Program-made: the position numbers and the translations under genes
Notes under the pieces: model-generated
The model's input: the letters and a program-made list of their open reading frames with translations, nothing else
Databases searched by the model: none
What the model was told of the DNA's origin: nothing
Shown: positions 27,973 through 38,499 of the stretch, piece after piece
Layout of the letters: every line of letters starts with the position of its first letter
Numbering within the stretch: position 1 is the stretch's first letter
Origin: Mariprofundaceae bacterium
GTDB lineage: Bacteria; Pseudomonadota; Zetaproteobacteria; Mariprofundales; Mariprofundaceae
Assembly (NCBI GenBank): GCA_026994965.1
Contig: JALWPO010000329.1
Location: 1 to 39,514, forward strand
Length of the DNA stretch: 39,514 nt
Reading direction: 5' to 3'

Positions 27973-29232
27973 ATGAGTAAACAAAATGATGGTGATGCAA
28001 CGCTATTTTGTTCCTTTTGTGGCAAAAGTCAGCACGATGTAAAAAAACTTATTGCTGGTCCAACTGTATTTATTTGTGATGAGTGTATTGAACTTTGCAA
28101 TGAAATTATGGTGGAAGAGTTATCAGGAACAACTGAGAAAACAGCTTCGGATGCTGGATTATCAGGTCTACCCAAGCCTGCTGAAATTAAATCTTTTTTA
28201 GATGAATATGTGATTGGGCAAGAATCTGCCAAACGTATGCTTTCAGTTGCTGTTTATAATCATTATAAGCGCATTGACCATAATCAAGAAAGCGATGTTG
28301 AAATTGCCAAGAGCAATGTATTACTTTTAGGTCCCACAGGCTGCGGGAAAACGCTTTTAGCGCAAAGCTTAGCACGCATCTTTAATGTTCCCTTTGTGAT
28401 GGCCGATGCCACCACGCTTACCGAAGCGGGCTATGTTGGTGAAGATGTGGAAAATATTGTATTAAAATTATTGCAAGCTGCTGATCATGATGTGGAGCGG
28501 GCACAACGTGGTATTGTCTACATTGATGAAGTGGACAAACTTTCACGCAAGGCAGATTCACCTTCGATTACACGCGATGTTTCAGGTGAAGGTGTACAGC
28601 AAGCTTTGCTTAAATTGATTGAAGGAACTGTTGCTAATGTACCGCCACAAGGTGGTCGAAAAAATCCACAACAAGAGTTTATTCAGGTAGATACCACCAA
28701 TATCCTATTTATTATGGGTGGTGCATTTGCAGGGCTTGAGAAATTGATTGAATCAAGGGGCAAAAGCCGTTCGATTGGTTTTGGTGCAAATGTTGTGGCT
28801 GAAGATGAGCAAAAGATTGGTGAGTTGCTTAAACAAGTTGAACCCGAAGATTTGATTCAATATGGACTTATTCCTGAGTTGGTTGGGCGTCTACCTGTTA
28901 TCGCAACATTGACGGAGTTGGATAAAGCGGCTTTATTGAAAATTTTGGTGGAGCCTAAGAATGCTTTGGTTAAACAATATCAGGCATTATTAGCTTATGA
29001 TGGTGTGGATGTATCATTCACTGATAATGCGCTCTCTGCCATTGCCGATAAGGCTATTAAGCGCAAAACAGGTGCTCGTGGTCTGCGAGCCATTATGGAA
29101 GCTGTCATGCTTGATGTGATGTATGATATTCCAACCATGGGTAATGTGGAAAAATGCGTGATTAATAGTAAAGTTGTTGAAGGCAAAGCTAAGCCTGTGT
29201 TGGTTTTTCATGCAGATGATGCAGTAGCATAA
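27973..29232 (+). CDS. clpX: ATP-dependent Clp protease ATP-binding subunit
   Basis: N-terminal Cys4 zinc domain (CSFCGK...CDECIELC), Walker [22 protein letters not shown]. Confidence 0.98.
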   Translation: MSKQNDGDATLFCSFCGKSQHDVKKLIAGPTVFICDECIELCNEIMVEELSGTTEKTASDAGLSGLPKPAEIKSFLDEYVIGQESAKRMLSVAVYNHYKRIDHNQESDVEIAKSNVLLLGPTGCGKTLLAQSLARIFNVPFVMADATTLTEAGYVGEDVENIVLKLLQAADHDVERAQRGIVYIDEVDKLSRKADSPSITRDVSGEGVQQALLKLIEGTVANVPPQGGRKNPQQEFIQVDTTNILFIMGGAFAGLEKLIESRGKSRSIGFGANVVAEDEQKIGELLKQVEPEDLIQYGLIPELVGRLPVIATLTELDKAALLKILVEPKNALVKQYQALLAYDGVDVSFTDNALSAIADKAIKRKTGARGLRAIMEAVMLDVMYDIPTMGNVEKCVINSKVVEGKAKPVLVFHADDAVA

Positions 29233-29261
29233 TTGATGTATAAGCAATAAGGAGATGGATT

Positions 29262-31697
29262 TTGGCTGAATGGGAAAATAATGAAGAGAGTAAAGATGAA
29301 GTAGGTCAAGAAGGGCTTTTGCCTGTATTGCCACTACGCGATATTGTTGTTTTTCCTCATATGATTGTACCTTTGTTTGTAGGGCGTGAGAAAAGTGTCA
29401 AAGCTTTGGATGAAGTGATGCAATCGGGCAAGAGAATTATTCTATTGGCACAAAAAGATGCTGATAAAGATGACCCCACGCCAGAAGAGATGTATGAAGT
29501 TGGGACATTAGGCAATATTTTACAAATGCTTAAATTGCCAGATGGAACAATCAAGGTGTTGGTAGAAGGTGGCGCAAGGGTTCGTGTTGCACAAGTTCGT
29601 GATGAGCAAGGTTTGGTGCGAGCGCAATATCAAATTATGCCTGAAGCAGATGATGATTTAAGAGAGCGTGAGGCTGTTGCCAAAACGGTTGAGCAGCAAT
29701 TTGAGTCTTACGTAAAATTAAATAAGAAAACACCCCCAGAGGTATTGGTTTCTGTAGCGGCTGTAGAAGAAGTGGATAAATTGGCAGATACCATTGCTTC
29801 ACACTTAAGTTTGAAGCTTGAAGAGAAGCAAGCTCTGTTGGAAATGTCCAGTGTAATTGAGCGTTTGGAACGTTTGTATGCACATATGGAAGCGGAAATG
29901 GAAATCTTGCAAGTGGATAAACGTATTCGCTCACGTGTCAAACGCCAAATGGAAAAATCACAGCGTGAGTATTATTTATCTGAACAAATGAAAGCCATTC
30001 AGAAAGAATTGGGTGAAGGTGACGCGCAAGATGATATGGATATTTTGGCAGATAAAATTGCCAATGGCGGGTTAAGTAAAGAGGCAAAGGAAAAGGCAAG
30101 TACTGAATTAAAAAGACTTAAAATGATGCCGCCTATGAGCTCTGAAGCCACTGTGGTACGCAATTATCTGGATTGGATTTTAGATTTGCCGTGGAAAAAA
30201 CGCACACGTGTTCGTCGTGATTTGAGTGTGGCTGAAGCTGTGCTGAATGAAGATCACTTTGGTTTGGAAAAAGTTAAAGAACGTATTTTAGAGCATTTGG
30301 CTGTATTGCAGTTGGTGCGCAAAATGAAAGGGCCTATTTTGTGTTTGGTTGGCCCTCCAGGTGTAGGGAAAACTTCATTGGGCCGCTCTATTGCAAGAGC
30401 GACAAGTAGAAAGTTTGTACGCATGAGCTTGGGCGGCATGCGCGATGAAGCTGAGATTCGTGGGCATCGCCGTACTTATATTGGCTCTATGCCAGGTAAA
30501 GTTGTGCAATCGATGAAGAAAGCAGGTGTAAAAAATCCTTTGATTTTATTGGATGAAATTGACAAGTTGGGTGCTGATTTTAGAGGCGATCCCTCATCGG
30601 CACTGCTGGAGGTTTTAGATCCTGAGCAAAACAACACCTTTAATGATCATTACTTGGAAGTAGATTATGATTTATCTGAAGTGATGTTTATTACCACAGC
30701 CAACAGCTTGAATATTCCTGGCCCACTTTTGGATCGTATGGAAGTGATACGTTTGGCTGGTTACACCGAAGCTGAAAAGGTGGCGATTGCCAAGCGTTAT
30801 TTGCTCCCTAAGCAGCTTAAGAATCATGGGTTAAAAGTTGGTGATGGATTTAATATTGATGATTCGGCGATATTGGATGTGATTCGTTACTACACGCGTG
30901 AAGCAGGTGTGCGTGGGTTAGACCGTACATTGGCAAAATTATGCCGCAAAATGGCACGCAAATGGGTGCAGGATAAGCCTCAAAAGTCATTGCATGTCAG
31001 CTCAGATGATTTGGAAACATATTTGGGCGTTCGGCCATATCGCTTTGGTATTGCGGAAGAAGAAAATCAAGTTGGTGTTGTCACTGGGCTTGCTTGGACA
31101 GAGGTAGGTGGCGAGCTGTTACAAATTGAAACAGCTCTGATGCCTGGTAAAGGTAAACTTACAGTGACAGGGCAATTGGGTGATGTGATGCAGGAATCGA
31201 TTCAAGCTGCATTCACTTATGTGCGCTCACGTGCGGCGAGTTTGGGGTTAAAATCGGATTTTCATAGGAAGGTGGACATCCATGTTCACGTACCAGAAGG
31301 TGCTATTCCCAAAGATGGACCATCTGCTGGTTTGGCCATGGCAACCTCCATTACATCTGCATTAACAGGTATTGCTGTGAAAAAAGAAGTATGTATGACT
31401 GGCGAAATTACATTGCGTGGTAAGGCACTTCCTATTGGCGGACTTAAAGAAAAGTTATTAGCGGCTCATCGAGGTGGATTGACGGAAGTTATTATTCCAG
31501 AAGAGAATTCTAAGGACTTAAAGGACATTCCAGACAATATTTTAGAGGGCTTAAAGGTGCATACTGTTTCATATATGGATGAAGTTTTGAGTCATGCCTT
31601 GACGCATGTTCCTGCGGGTATAAGTATGCCTGCTGATTTTGTTCAAGATTCTTTGATTGATATTTATTTGGATAAAACATCCGCACCAACGCATTAA
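29262..31697 (+). CDS. lon: Endopeptidase La (Lon), TTG start
   Basis: [59 protein letters not shown] aaggag. Confidence 0.97.
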   Translation: MAEWENNEESKDEVGQEGLLPVLPLRDIVVFPHMIVPLFVGREKSVKALDEVMQSGKRIILLAQKDADKDDPTPEEMYEVGTLGNILQMLKLPDGTIKVLVEGGARVRVAQVRDEQGLVRAQYQIMPEADDDLREREAVAKTVEQQFESYVKLNKKTPPEVLVSVAAVEEVDKLADTIASHLSLKLEEKQALLEMSSVIERLERLYAHMEAEMEILQVDKRIRSRVKRQMEKSQREYYLSEQMKAIQKELGEGDAQDDMDILADKIANGGLSKEAKEKASTELKRLKMMPPMSSEATVVRNYLDWILDLPWKKRTRVRRDLSVAEAVLNEDHFGLEKVKERILEHLAVLQLVRKMKGPILCLVGPPGVGKTSLGRSIARATSRKFVRMSLGGMRDEAEIRGHRRTYIGSMPGKVVQSMKKAGVKNPLILLDEIDKLGADFRGDPSSALLEVLDPEQNNTFNDHYLEVDYDLSEVMFITTANSLNIPGPLLDRMEVIRLAGYTEAEKVAIAKRYLLPKQLKNHGLKVGDGFNIDDSAILDVIRYYTREAGVRGLDRTLAKLCRKMARKWVQDKPQKSLHVSSDDLETYLGVRPYRFGIAEEENQVGVVTGLAWTEVGGELLQIETALMPGKGKLTVTGQLGDVMQESIQAAFTYVRSRAASLGLKSDFHRKVDIHVHVPEGAIPKDGPSAGLAMATSITSALTGIAVKKEVCMTGEITLRGKALPIGGLKEKLLAAHRGGLTEVIIPEENSKDLKDIPDNILEGLKVHTVSYMDEVLSHALTHVPAGISMPADFVQDSLIDIYLDKTSAPTH

Positions 31698-31722
31698 TAT
31701 TGTTTGGTGTAATAAAAACACA

Positions 31723-31753
31723 TTGACAGAGGATAGGGTGTTCGAACTATAGT
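31723..31753 (+). promoter_or_regulatory. Putative sigma70-type promoter of hupB (TTGACA ... ACTATAGT)
   Basis: Consensus -35 TTGACA; -10 ACTATA/TATAGT at 17-19 bp spacing, upstream of the HU RBS. Confidence 0.65.
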
Positions 31754-31787
31754 ACGCCTGTTACAATTACCATTGGGAGGAATAAAA

Positions 31788-32060
31788 ATGAATAAAGCAG
31801 ATTTAATTAACCACGTAGCAGCAAGTGCTGACCTTAGTAAGGCAGCAGCTGGAGCAGCAGTTGAAGCTGTATTGAGTGGTGTTACTGGCGCACTAAAAAG
31901 TGGCGACAGTGTAAGTCTAGTAGGTTTTGGTACATTCTCAGTTGCTGAGCGTGCTGCACGTACAGCGCGTAATCCACGCACTGGTGAAGCGATTCAGGTG
32001 GGTCCTTCAAAAGCGCCTAAATTCAAAGCAGGTAAAGCTTTAAAAGACGCTGTAAAATAA
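31788..32060 (+). CDS. hupB: HU family DNA-binding protein
   Basis: [59 protein letters not shown] gggagg. Confidence 0.95.
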   Translation: MNKADLINHVAASADLSKAAAGAAVEAVLSGVTGALKSGDSVSLVGFGTFSVAERAARTARNPRTGEAIQVGPSKAPKFKAGKALKDAVK

Positions 32061-32062
32061 AC

Positions 32063-32090
32063 TTGCAACCCGGCGAAGAGACGTTAATCT
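32063..32090 (+). promoter_or_regulatory. Putative promoter of tRNA-Val (TTGCAA-N16-TAATCT, then TCGCCGCGC discriminator)
   Basis: Hexamers with 16-bp spacing upstream of tRNA-Val. Confidence 0.45.
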
Positions 32091-32124
32091 TCGCCGCGCT
32101 GAAGAGGGGTTCGCCCCAATTCGG

Positions 32125-32200
32125 GGGCGCTTAGCTCAGTTGGTAGAGCACCGCCCTTACAAGGCGGTGGCCGCAGGTTCGAGTCCTGCAGCGCCCACCA
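32125..32200 (+). tRNA. tRNA-Val (anticodon UAC)
   Basis: GGGCGCT/AGCGCCC acceptor, CCGCC-CTTACAA-GGCGG anticodon arm, GGTTCGAGTCC T-arm, ACCA end. Confidence 0.97.
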
Positions 32201-32231
32201 TTCCTTAATTAATAATTAGGAAGTTTTTTTT
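32201..32231 (+). terminator. Candidate AT-rich intrinsic terminator between tRNA-Val and tRNA-Asp
   Basis: TTCCT(T)AATT-aat-AATTAGGAA stem with one bulge followed by GTTTTTTTT. Confidence 0.5.
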
Positions 32232-32277
32232 GAATCAATGCATTCTATTGGTTGAAGGAATGTTTTTTGTTCAAAAT

Positions 32278-32354
32278 GGAGCGGTAGTTCAGTTGGTTAG
32301 AATGCCGGCCTGTCACGCCGGAGGTCGCGAGTTCGAGTCTCGTTCGCTCCGCCA
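32278..32354 (+). tRNA. tRNA-Asp (anticodon GUC)
   Basis: GGAGCGG acceptor, CCGGC-CTGTCAC-GCCGG anticodon arm, GAGTTCGAGTCTC T-arm, GCCA end. Confidence 0.97.
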
Positions 32355-32360
32355 CATTAA

Positions 32361-32396
32361 AAGGCTGCATACTCTTTTGGGTATGCAGCCTTTTTT
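32361..32396 (+). terminator. Rho-independent terminator after tRNA-Asp
   Basis: GGCTGCATAC tcttttg GGTATGCAGCC followed by TTTTTT. Confidence 0.9.
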
Positions 32397-32462
32397 GTAC
32401 CTGTTTTTTGTATGTATTTTTGCTAGAGTGCGTTTTTTAAAAAAATGTGGAAGGGAGTTTAT

Positions 32463-33410
32463 ATGCCACTGACATTAAATAATATTGCGACGCAGGGTAA
32501 GCATGGTTCTGCGATGATGCCGATTATTCAAGGTGTTGGTCGTGCAGCGATTGAAATTTCGGCTGTTTTGCGTGGAGCTGTATTTCGTGGTGCATTGGGT
32601 CAAGCTGGTGGGGAGAATGTGCAAGGTGAGCAACAACAACTTTTGGATGTGCTTTCCGATGAGATATTCTTGGATGAAATGCGTTCGACAGGTTTTGTTT
32701 GTGCTGTAGGCTCAGAAGAGCAGGAAGAATTGCTGGTCATTGATGAGTATAGTCATGCAGATTATTTGGTTTTGGTTGATCCCTTGGATGGTTCTTCAAA
32801 TTTGGATGTTGATGGTCCAGTAGGTACAATTTTCTCTATTGTGAAACGTAAAACAGCTAATACCGAACGCCCTCATGTATCGGATACTTTGCAATCTGGT
32901 CGTGAAGTGATTGCGGCAGGCTACGTTTTGTATGGCCCTTCTACGATGCTAGTGTGTTCTGTTGGTGAAGGTGTGGATGGATATACCTTTAATCCTGCAA
33001 CAGCACGTTTTGAATTAAGCCATGGAGATATGCGTATTCCTGCATCGGGTGGCTATTATTCAGTGAATGAATCCAATGCTGATCAATGGTTGGATGGTAT
33101 GGGCGCCAAACTTGAACATCTAAAATCTGAGACAGGTTTGGGTATGCGCTATGTGGGGGCAATGGTTGCTGATATGCACAGAACGATTTTGAAAGGTGGT
33201 GTATTCTTATATCCTGCAGATAGCAAAAACAAAACAGGTAAATTGCGTTTATTGTACGAAGCTATTCCTATGGGTTTTATTATGGAACAGGCTGGTGGGA
33301 AGGCTATGAGTTCAGGTATTGAAGTTTTGGATATTCAGCCAGAAGCCCTGCATCAACGTGTACCTGTATATTTGGGAGCAGGTAAGATTGTAGATACTTT
33401 ATTAGGCTAA
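32463..33410 (+). CDS. fbp: Class I fructose-1,6-bisphosphatase
   Basis: YLVLVDPLDGSSNLDVDGPVGTIFSIVKR, AAGYVLYGPSTMLV, RYVGAMVADMHRTILKGGVFLYP. Confidence 0.95.
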   Translation: MPLTLNNIATQGKHGSAMMPIIQGVGRAAIEISAVLRGAVFRGALGQAGGENVQGEQQQLLDVLSDEIFLDEMRSTGFVCAVGSEEQEELLVIDEYSHADYLVLVDPLDGSSNLDVDGPVGTIFSIVKRKTANTERPHVSDTLQSGREVIAAGYVLYGPSTMLVCSVGEGVDGYTFNPATARFELSHGDMRIPASGGYYSVNESNADQWLDGMGAKLEHLKSETGLGMRYVGAMVADMHRTILKGGVFLYPADSKNKTGKLRLLYEAIPMGFIMEQAGGKAMSSGIEVLDIQPEALHQRVPVYLGAGKIVDTLLG

Positions 33411-33421
33411 GTGTTTTAGCA

Positions 33422-34075
33422 TTGTTGGATAAGGTTTTTTATTTAAGGGAAATTGGTGTAGTTACACCAGTTTCCCTTGTCCGTTCTAGGGCAGAGCACA
33501 TATCAGAAGCTCAGGCGTCTGCTTCACAAATAAATAATTTAAATGAAATGGCTGAGCAGGTGATGCAATGTCAGCAGTGTAACTTAGCATCTACGCGCCA
33601 ACACGTGCGATTCGGGTATGGCAATGAGCATGCTGAGTTGCTATTGGTCAGTAGTCCACCCAATGCGGAAGAAGATAAGCAAGATGAGTCTTATGTTGGG
33701 GAAACAGGGCAATTGTTTGATGCTATGTTGATGAGTATAGGGATGAATCGAGAATTGATTTACAATCTTCATATTGTGCAGTGCGCACCACCGCATCATA
33801 GAGACCCTAAGCCTGAGGAATTGCATGCTTGCCGTATATGGTTGGATAAACAAATTGATTGTGTAAAGCCAAAGGTGATGGTTGTGGTTGGTCGAATTGC
33901 AGCGCAAGCATTGTTAGAAAGTGATGATGGCTTGGATGCGCTTCGTCAGAAATGGCATCATTATCGTAGTATGCCCGTGCTTGTTTTACTGCACCCTGCC
34001 TATTTACTACGTTCACCCAAGCAAAAACAAAAAGCTTGGGATGATTTACTTTTATTGCAACAAAAACTGCATTAG
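33422..34075 (+). CDS. Uracil-DNA glycosylase superfamily protein (family 4-like, divergent)
   Basis: CQQCNLASTRQHVRFGYGNEHAELLLV, YVGETGQLFDAMLMSIGM, NLHIVQCAPPHHRDPKPEELHACRIWL, VLLHPAYLLRSP. Confidence 0.82.
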   Translation: MLDKVFYLREIGVVTPVSLVRSRAEHISEAQASASQINNLNEMAEQVMQCQQCNLASTRQHVRFGYGNEHAELLLVSSPPNAEEDKQDESYVGETGQLFDAMLMSIGMNRELIYNLHIVQCAPPHHRDPKPEELHACRIWLDKQIDCVKPKVMVVVGRIAAQALLESDDGLDALRQKWHHYRSMPVLVLLHPAYLLRSPKQKQKAWDDLLLLQQKLH

Positions 34076-34085
34076 TATCCGTTAC

Positions 34086-35345
34086 TCATGTGTTTCTAAT
34101 AATGCGAACGCGTTCAATGCGGTTTTTCTCAAGGCTTAATATTTCCAGTTGAAGATTACTTATGGGTAGACATAGCGTGCTTTCAGGCTGATCACCGAGT
34201 GTTTCGACAATAAGTCCACCGACTGTGGTTGCGCCATCTTCTGGTAATTCCGCGTCCAATAACTGATTGATATCATGGATATTAGCTGTAGCTGTGACCA
34301 CCCATGAACCATCGGGTTGTTCCCAAACTTCAGATGAAGATGGAATATCGGATTCATCTGTGATATCGCCAACGATTTCTTCAATAATATCTTCCAACGT
34401 AATTAAACCTTCAATATCACCAAATTCATCCACAACAACAGCCATGTGTTGATGTTTGCTTTGAAAGTCAAAGAGTTGATTCAATGCGTTTCGGTTATTG
34501 GGTACATAAAGGGGGTTTTGCCAAATCAGAGCATGTGCCAAAGGGAGATTAGAGTCGCTAAGCTTGATGAGTTCGCGCAGATGAATAATGCCAAGAAGGT
34601 TATCGCTATGAGATAAAAATACAGGGTAGCGAGAATGAGGCTGTTCCAAGGCAATTTTTTTACAATCACTCACGCTGTGGCTGGCGTCTAACATAACCAT
34701 ATCTTTTCGTGGAATCATCAGTTGTTTTACAGGAATTTCATGTAAACTCAAGCTGCTGGCGAGCATTTGTTCCCGCGCATGATCCAACATCCCAGACTCA
34801 GCGCTGATATCAACCATGGCGGCTAACTCTTGATGATTAAAGCCAACCTCTTGCTTTTGGGGAACGCGTAGTAACCGTTTGAGCACATTAACAATACCCA
34901 TAAGCGCTGATATGATGGGGCTAAATACACGAAGAATGAGATGTAAGGGTTTGGATACCTTGCATGCAATTGGCTCGGCATAAGCAACGGCAATAGTCTT
35001 GGGCAGTACTTCGGCAAAAATAACGACGATAATTGTCATGGCAATAGTGGCATAAACAATGCCCGCATCACCAAAAAGCATAATACATATAGCCGCTGTC
35101 AAACTGGATGCAGCAAAATTCACAAAGTTATTGCCCAGTAAGATAGCAGATAAAATACGTTCAGGTGTTTGAAGTAATGATTCTGCACATTGTGCACCAC
35201 GATTGCCTTTTTGACTTAGAATACGAAGGCGTACGCGGCGTGCTCGTGTAAGTGCTGTCTCAGAGCTGGAGAAAAAGGCCGAGAGTAGCAATAGAAGAAG
35301 CAAAATAATACTGGCTATAGGAAGCGATATGCCCAACTCAATCAT
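34086..35345 (-). CDS. CorC/HlyC-type transporter (DUF21/CNNM + CBS + CorC_HlyC domains)
   Basis: AFFSSSETALTRARRVRLR, IPRKDMVMLDAS, MAVVVDEFGDIEGLITLEDIIEEIVGDITDE. Confidence 0.92.
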   Translation of the reverse strand: MIELGISLPIASIILLLLLLLSAFFSSSETALTRARRVRLRILSQKGNRGAQCAESLLQTPERILSAILLGNNFVNFAASSLTAAICIMLFGDAGIVYATIAMTIIVVIFAEVLPKTIAVAYAEPIACKVSKPLHLILRVFSPIISALMGIVNVLKRLLRVPQKQEVGFNHQELAAMVDISAESGMLDHAREQMLASSLSLHEIPVKQLMIPRKDMVMLDASHSVSDCKKIALEQPHSRYPVFLSHSDNLLGIIHLRELIKLSDSNLPLAHALIWQNPLYVPNNRNALNQLFDFQSKHQHMAVVVDEFGDIEGLITLEDIIEEIVGDITDESDIPSSSEVWEQPDGSWVVTATANIHDINQLLDAELPEDGATTVGGLIVETLGDQPESTLCLPISNLQLEILSLEKNRIERVRIIRNT

Positions 35346-35357
35346 GTTGGTTGTATT

Positions 35358-36173
35358 TTAGTTTAGCCAAGAATGAATCAGTCGAACACCAAAATAAGCC
35401 AACAGCATCAAGCTGTATGCCGTTAAAATTAGTTGGCTGGTGCGTCTACCATGCCAAGTTGCCTTTTTTTGCTGAATAAGCAGCCAAAAAAGCATGGCAA
35501 AGGAAAAAAGGGCCAAAAGAACTTTATGATTGAATAGTGCAAAGTGTGAAAAATCAATCCATTGCCATGTTAACCCAGTAAGAATACTAAAAGCAAGCAA
35601 CCATACAGACCAGTTTAACAATGACACAATCAATCCTTCCAACTTTACCAGTGGTGGCATGGCATTGATCACAGGATGTGTTTGTTTGCGTTTAAGGGCT
35701 TGATCAAGCAACAGGTGCATCACAGCATGAAAAGCTGTCATGGTGAGTACTGCATATGCAATCATAGAAAGCAATAGGTGCCCACTTTGGAGAAATGAAG
35801 ATGTATGAACAAGCCCAGTTGTACTATCCTCAGGTAGTATAGGGATAAGAAATAATAAAACGGTAATCACAGGCAATAAGAATAAACCCAAGCCTTGAAT
35901 ACCATATTTAACCAAGCCAAATAAATACATAGCTTGTACAAAAAAGACTGCGGTCGCAGCAGCAGCTTCGAGTGTAAAGTATAATGTGTGACTGGAAACA
36001 GGATCTAGAAGAACAATGCCGATTAAAGTGCATAATGTTGCCAGACTTTGCAGTGTCATGAGCAAAGATTCATGGCGTGAGTGTTGTTCATGTTTTAATA
36101 TCTGACTCCACACCAAATAGGTACAGATAAGTGTAAATAGACCTGATACAGGGAATAGCAATGATATGTTCAT
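35358..36173 (-). CDS. Inner membrane cytochrome c assembly-like protein (YpjD/CcsA-like)
   Basis: Polytopic; LLSMIAYAVLTMTAFHAVMHLLLDQALKRK, ILTGLTWQWIDFSHFALFNHKVLLALFSFAMLFWLL. Confidence 0.82.
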   Translation of the reverse strand: MNISLLFPVSGLFTLICTYLVWSQILKHEQHSRHESLLMTLQSLATLCTLIGIVLLDPVSSHTLYFTLEAAAATAVFFVQAMYLFGLVKYGIQGLGLFLLPVITVLLFLIPILPEDSTTGLVHTSSFLQSGHLLLSMIAYAVLTMTAFHAVMHLLLDQALKRKQTHPVINAMPPLVKLEGLIVSLLNWSVWLLAFSILTGLTWQWIDFSHFALFNHKVLLALFSFAMLFWLLIQQKKATWHGRRTSQLILTAYSLMLLAYFGVRLIHSWLN

Positions 36174-36366
36174 GGACGGTGTTCTATCTAAAATTGCAGT
36201 GATAATCAATGGATGCGTCAAGCCAGTGGTGGTTTAAGTATATCTGCTATAGCTATATGTAATGATTTTTTGCAGGAAACAAGCGATGAAGGTATGCTGC
36301 GCAGCCTTTTAAGAGAAGAAGTTTGAAGTCAAAATGTAAGAAGTAATCATCTTGGAGGCTTTCGTA

Positions 36367-38163
36367 ATGATAGCACGCACATACTGTGGCGATTTCCGCA
36401 GCACTCACCTTAGGCAAGAAGTTCGATTAAATGGTTGGGTTGAAACCAATCGTGATCATGGTGGTGTGATTTTTTTAGATGTTCGAGATCGGACAGGTGT
36501 GGTACAGGTGGTTGCACATCCTGATACACCAGAAATGCATGCTTTAGCACATTCTATGCGTCAACAAAATGTGATTGAAGTGATTGGTGAAGTGATTCCT
36601 CGTGATGTTGATGCGGTGAATCCCAAGCTGCCAACAGGTGAAATTGAAGTGAAGATTTCGAAGTTGACCTTACTGAATCGAGCAAAAACACCTCCATTTG
36701 CGATTGAAGATGACTGCAATACTGGTGAACAACATAGACTTGAATATCGCTATTTGGATTTGCGTCGCCCTATGATGCAGCGTAATTTGGAACTTAGACA
36801 TAAAGTGACACATGCAGCAAGAAATTATCTTGATTCGCAGCGTTTCCTTGACGTTGAAACACCCATTCTAAACAAATCTACTCCAGAAGGTGCGCGTGAT
36901 TATTTGGTGCCATCGCGCATTTATCCTGGTTCGTTTTATGCTTTGCCGCAAAGCCCGCAATTGTTTAAGCAGTTGTTGATGGTGGCGGGTATGGATAGGT
37001 ATTATCAAATTGCACGCTGTTTCCGTGATGAAGATTTAAGGGCGGATAGGCAGCCTGAGTTTACGCAAGTAGATTTGGAAATGTCATTTGTTACGCAGGA
37101 TGATGTAATGGCTGTGGCAGAAGGCTTGATTTCATCCATGTTTGAAGCGGGTATGCATGAATCTTTAAATGTTCCTTTCCCTAGAATCACTTATGCAGAG
37201 GCAATGGATAAGTATGGTTTGGATAGACCTGATGTGCGTTTTGACTTGGAGCATATTGACGTGACTGATTTGATGAAAACTGTTGATTTCAAAGTGTTCA
37301 GTGGTCCAGCCAATAACGGTGGTTTGGTGAAAGTGATTCGTGTGCCGGGTGGCAATGCTTTGTTGAGTCGCAAACAGATTGATAACTATACCAAGTTTGT
37401 ATCTATCTATGGTGCTAAAGGGTTGGCATATATTAAGGTTAACGATAGAGATGATATTCCAGATGGCTTGCAATCACCCATTGTGAAGAATCTATCGGAA
37501 GAAGCACTTAAAGCCTTGTTGGAACGCACGGGTGCTGAAAATGGCGATTTATTGTTCTTTGGTGCAGATAACAAAGATATTGTGAATAATGCACTGGGTT
37601 ATTTGCGTGTGGAGCTGGGTAAAGATTTGGCATTGTATGATGAAAAAGAGAATAGTTTTGTCTGGGTGGTTGATTTCCCTATGTTTGAATGGGATGCAGA
37701 AAACAAACGTCCACAAGCCTTGCACCATCCCTTTACTGCACCCTATCCAGAAGATTTGGAGAAATTAGAAACCGCACCACTTGAGATGCGTTCGCAGGCC
37801 TATGATTTGGTTTGGAATGGCACAGAGATTGGTGGTGGCTCGATTCGTATTCATGATACAGATGTGCAATCGCGGGTGTTAAAAGCATTGAATATTTCTG
37901 ATGAAGAAGCGCAAGATAAGTTTGGTTTCTTGCTCAATGCGTTGGAATATGGCGCACCACCACATGGTGGTTTGGCATTTGGTTTGGATAGGGTGGTCGG
38001 TTTAATGGTGGGTGCTGAATCCATTCGTGATGTGATTGCTTTTCCAAAAACGCAACGTGCAGCAGATCCCATGGCTGATTCACCTTCTGAAGTGGATGAT
38101 ATGCAGTGGAAAGAGCTTGGTTTGCGTAAGCGCAAGTTATTGAGTGAAGTAACATCTGATTGA
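36367..38163 (+). CDS. aspS: Aspartate--tRNA ligase
   Basis: [81 protein letters not shown]. Confidence 0.97.
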   Translation: MIARTYCGDFRSTHLRQEVRLNGWVETNRDHGGVIFLDVRDRTGVVQVVAHPDTPEMHALAHSMRQQNVIEVIGEVIPRDVDAVNPKLPTGEIEVKISKLTLLNRAKTPPFAIEDDCNTGEQHRLEYRYLDLRRPMMQRNLELRHKVTHAARNYLDSQRFLDVETPILNKSTPEGARDYLVPSRIYPGSFYALPQSPQLFKQLLMVAGMDRYYQIARCFRDEDLRADRQPEFTQVDLEMSFVTQDDVMAVAEGLISSMFEAGMHESLNVPFPRITYAEAMDKYGLDRPDVRFDLEHIDVTDLMKTVDFKVFSGPANNGGLVKVIRVPGGNALLSRKQIDNYTKFVSIYGAKGLAYIKVNDRDDIPDGLQSPIVKNLSEEALKALLERTGAENGDLLFFGADNKDIVNNALGYLRVELGKDLALYDEKENSFVWVVDFPMFEWDAENKRPQALHHPFTAPYPEDLEKLETAPLEMRSQAYDLVWNGTEIGGGSIRIHDTDVQSRVLKALNISDEEAQDKFGFLLNALEYGAPPHGGLAFGLDRVVGLMVGAESIRDVIAFPKTQRAADPMADSPSEVDDMQWKELGLRKRKLLSEVTSD

Positions 38164-38206
38164 CAGAAATCGTGATGAGGATAATGCTTAAGGCATGGTG
38201 ACTCGT

Positions 38207-38488
38207 ATGAAAATCATGATAAGTATGCTCATGCTTTTGTTGTTGGTTGCATGCGTGGTAAAGCCACCTGTGCAAGAGATGGCAGAAGCTCGTTCAGCAG
38301 TAAAAATGGCACAGGTGTTGGGCGGAAATAGTCCTGCCTCCAAACACTATTTGCAAAATGCTGAAAAGGCATTGAGGCGCGCCTCTAAAGCTATTGAAGA
38401 GAAAAAGTATGAACGCGCACGAAGTAAAGCATTAGAAGCAAAAAGACAGGCTCAACAAGCAGTTCACGTGACACAAAAAGAACAGTAA
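38207..38488 (+). CDS. Small lipoprotein, DUF4398-like
   Basis: Signal peptide with lipobox-like [23 protein letters not shown]...[32 protein letters not shown]. Confidence 0.65.
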   Translation: MKIMISMLMLLLLVACVVKPPVQEMAEARSAVKMAQVLGGNSPASKHYLQNAEKALRRASKAIEEKKYERARSKALEAKRQAQQAVHVTQKEQ

Positions 38489-38499
38489 GGGGTATTAAG

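Noticed and set aside
32071-32096. CGGCGAAGA-N8-TCTTCGCCG hairpin as a hupB terminator
   Set aside because: No T-run follows, and the right arm coincides with the putative -10/discriminator of tRNA-Val, so a promoter explanation is at least as likely; not called as terminator
32230-32472. ORF with GAVVQLVRMPACHAGGREFESRSLRH
   Set aside because: Classic spurious translation across tRNA-Asp and its terminator
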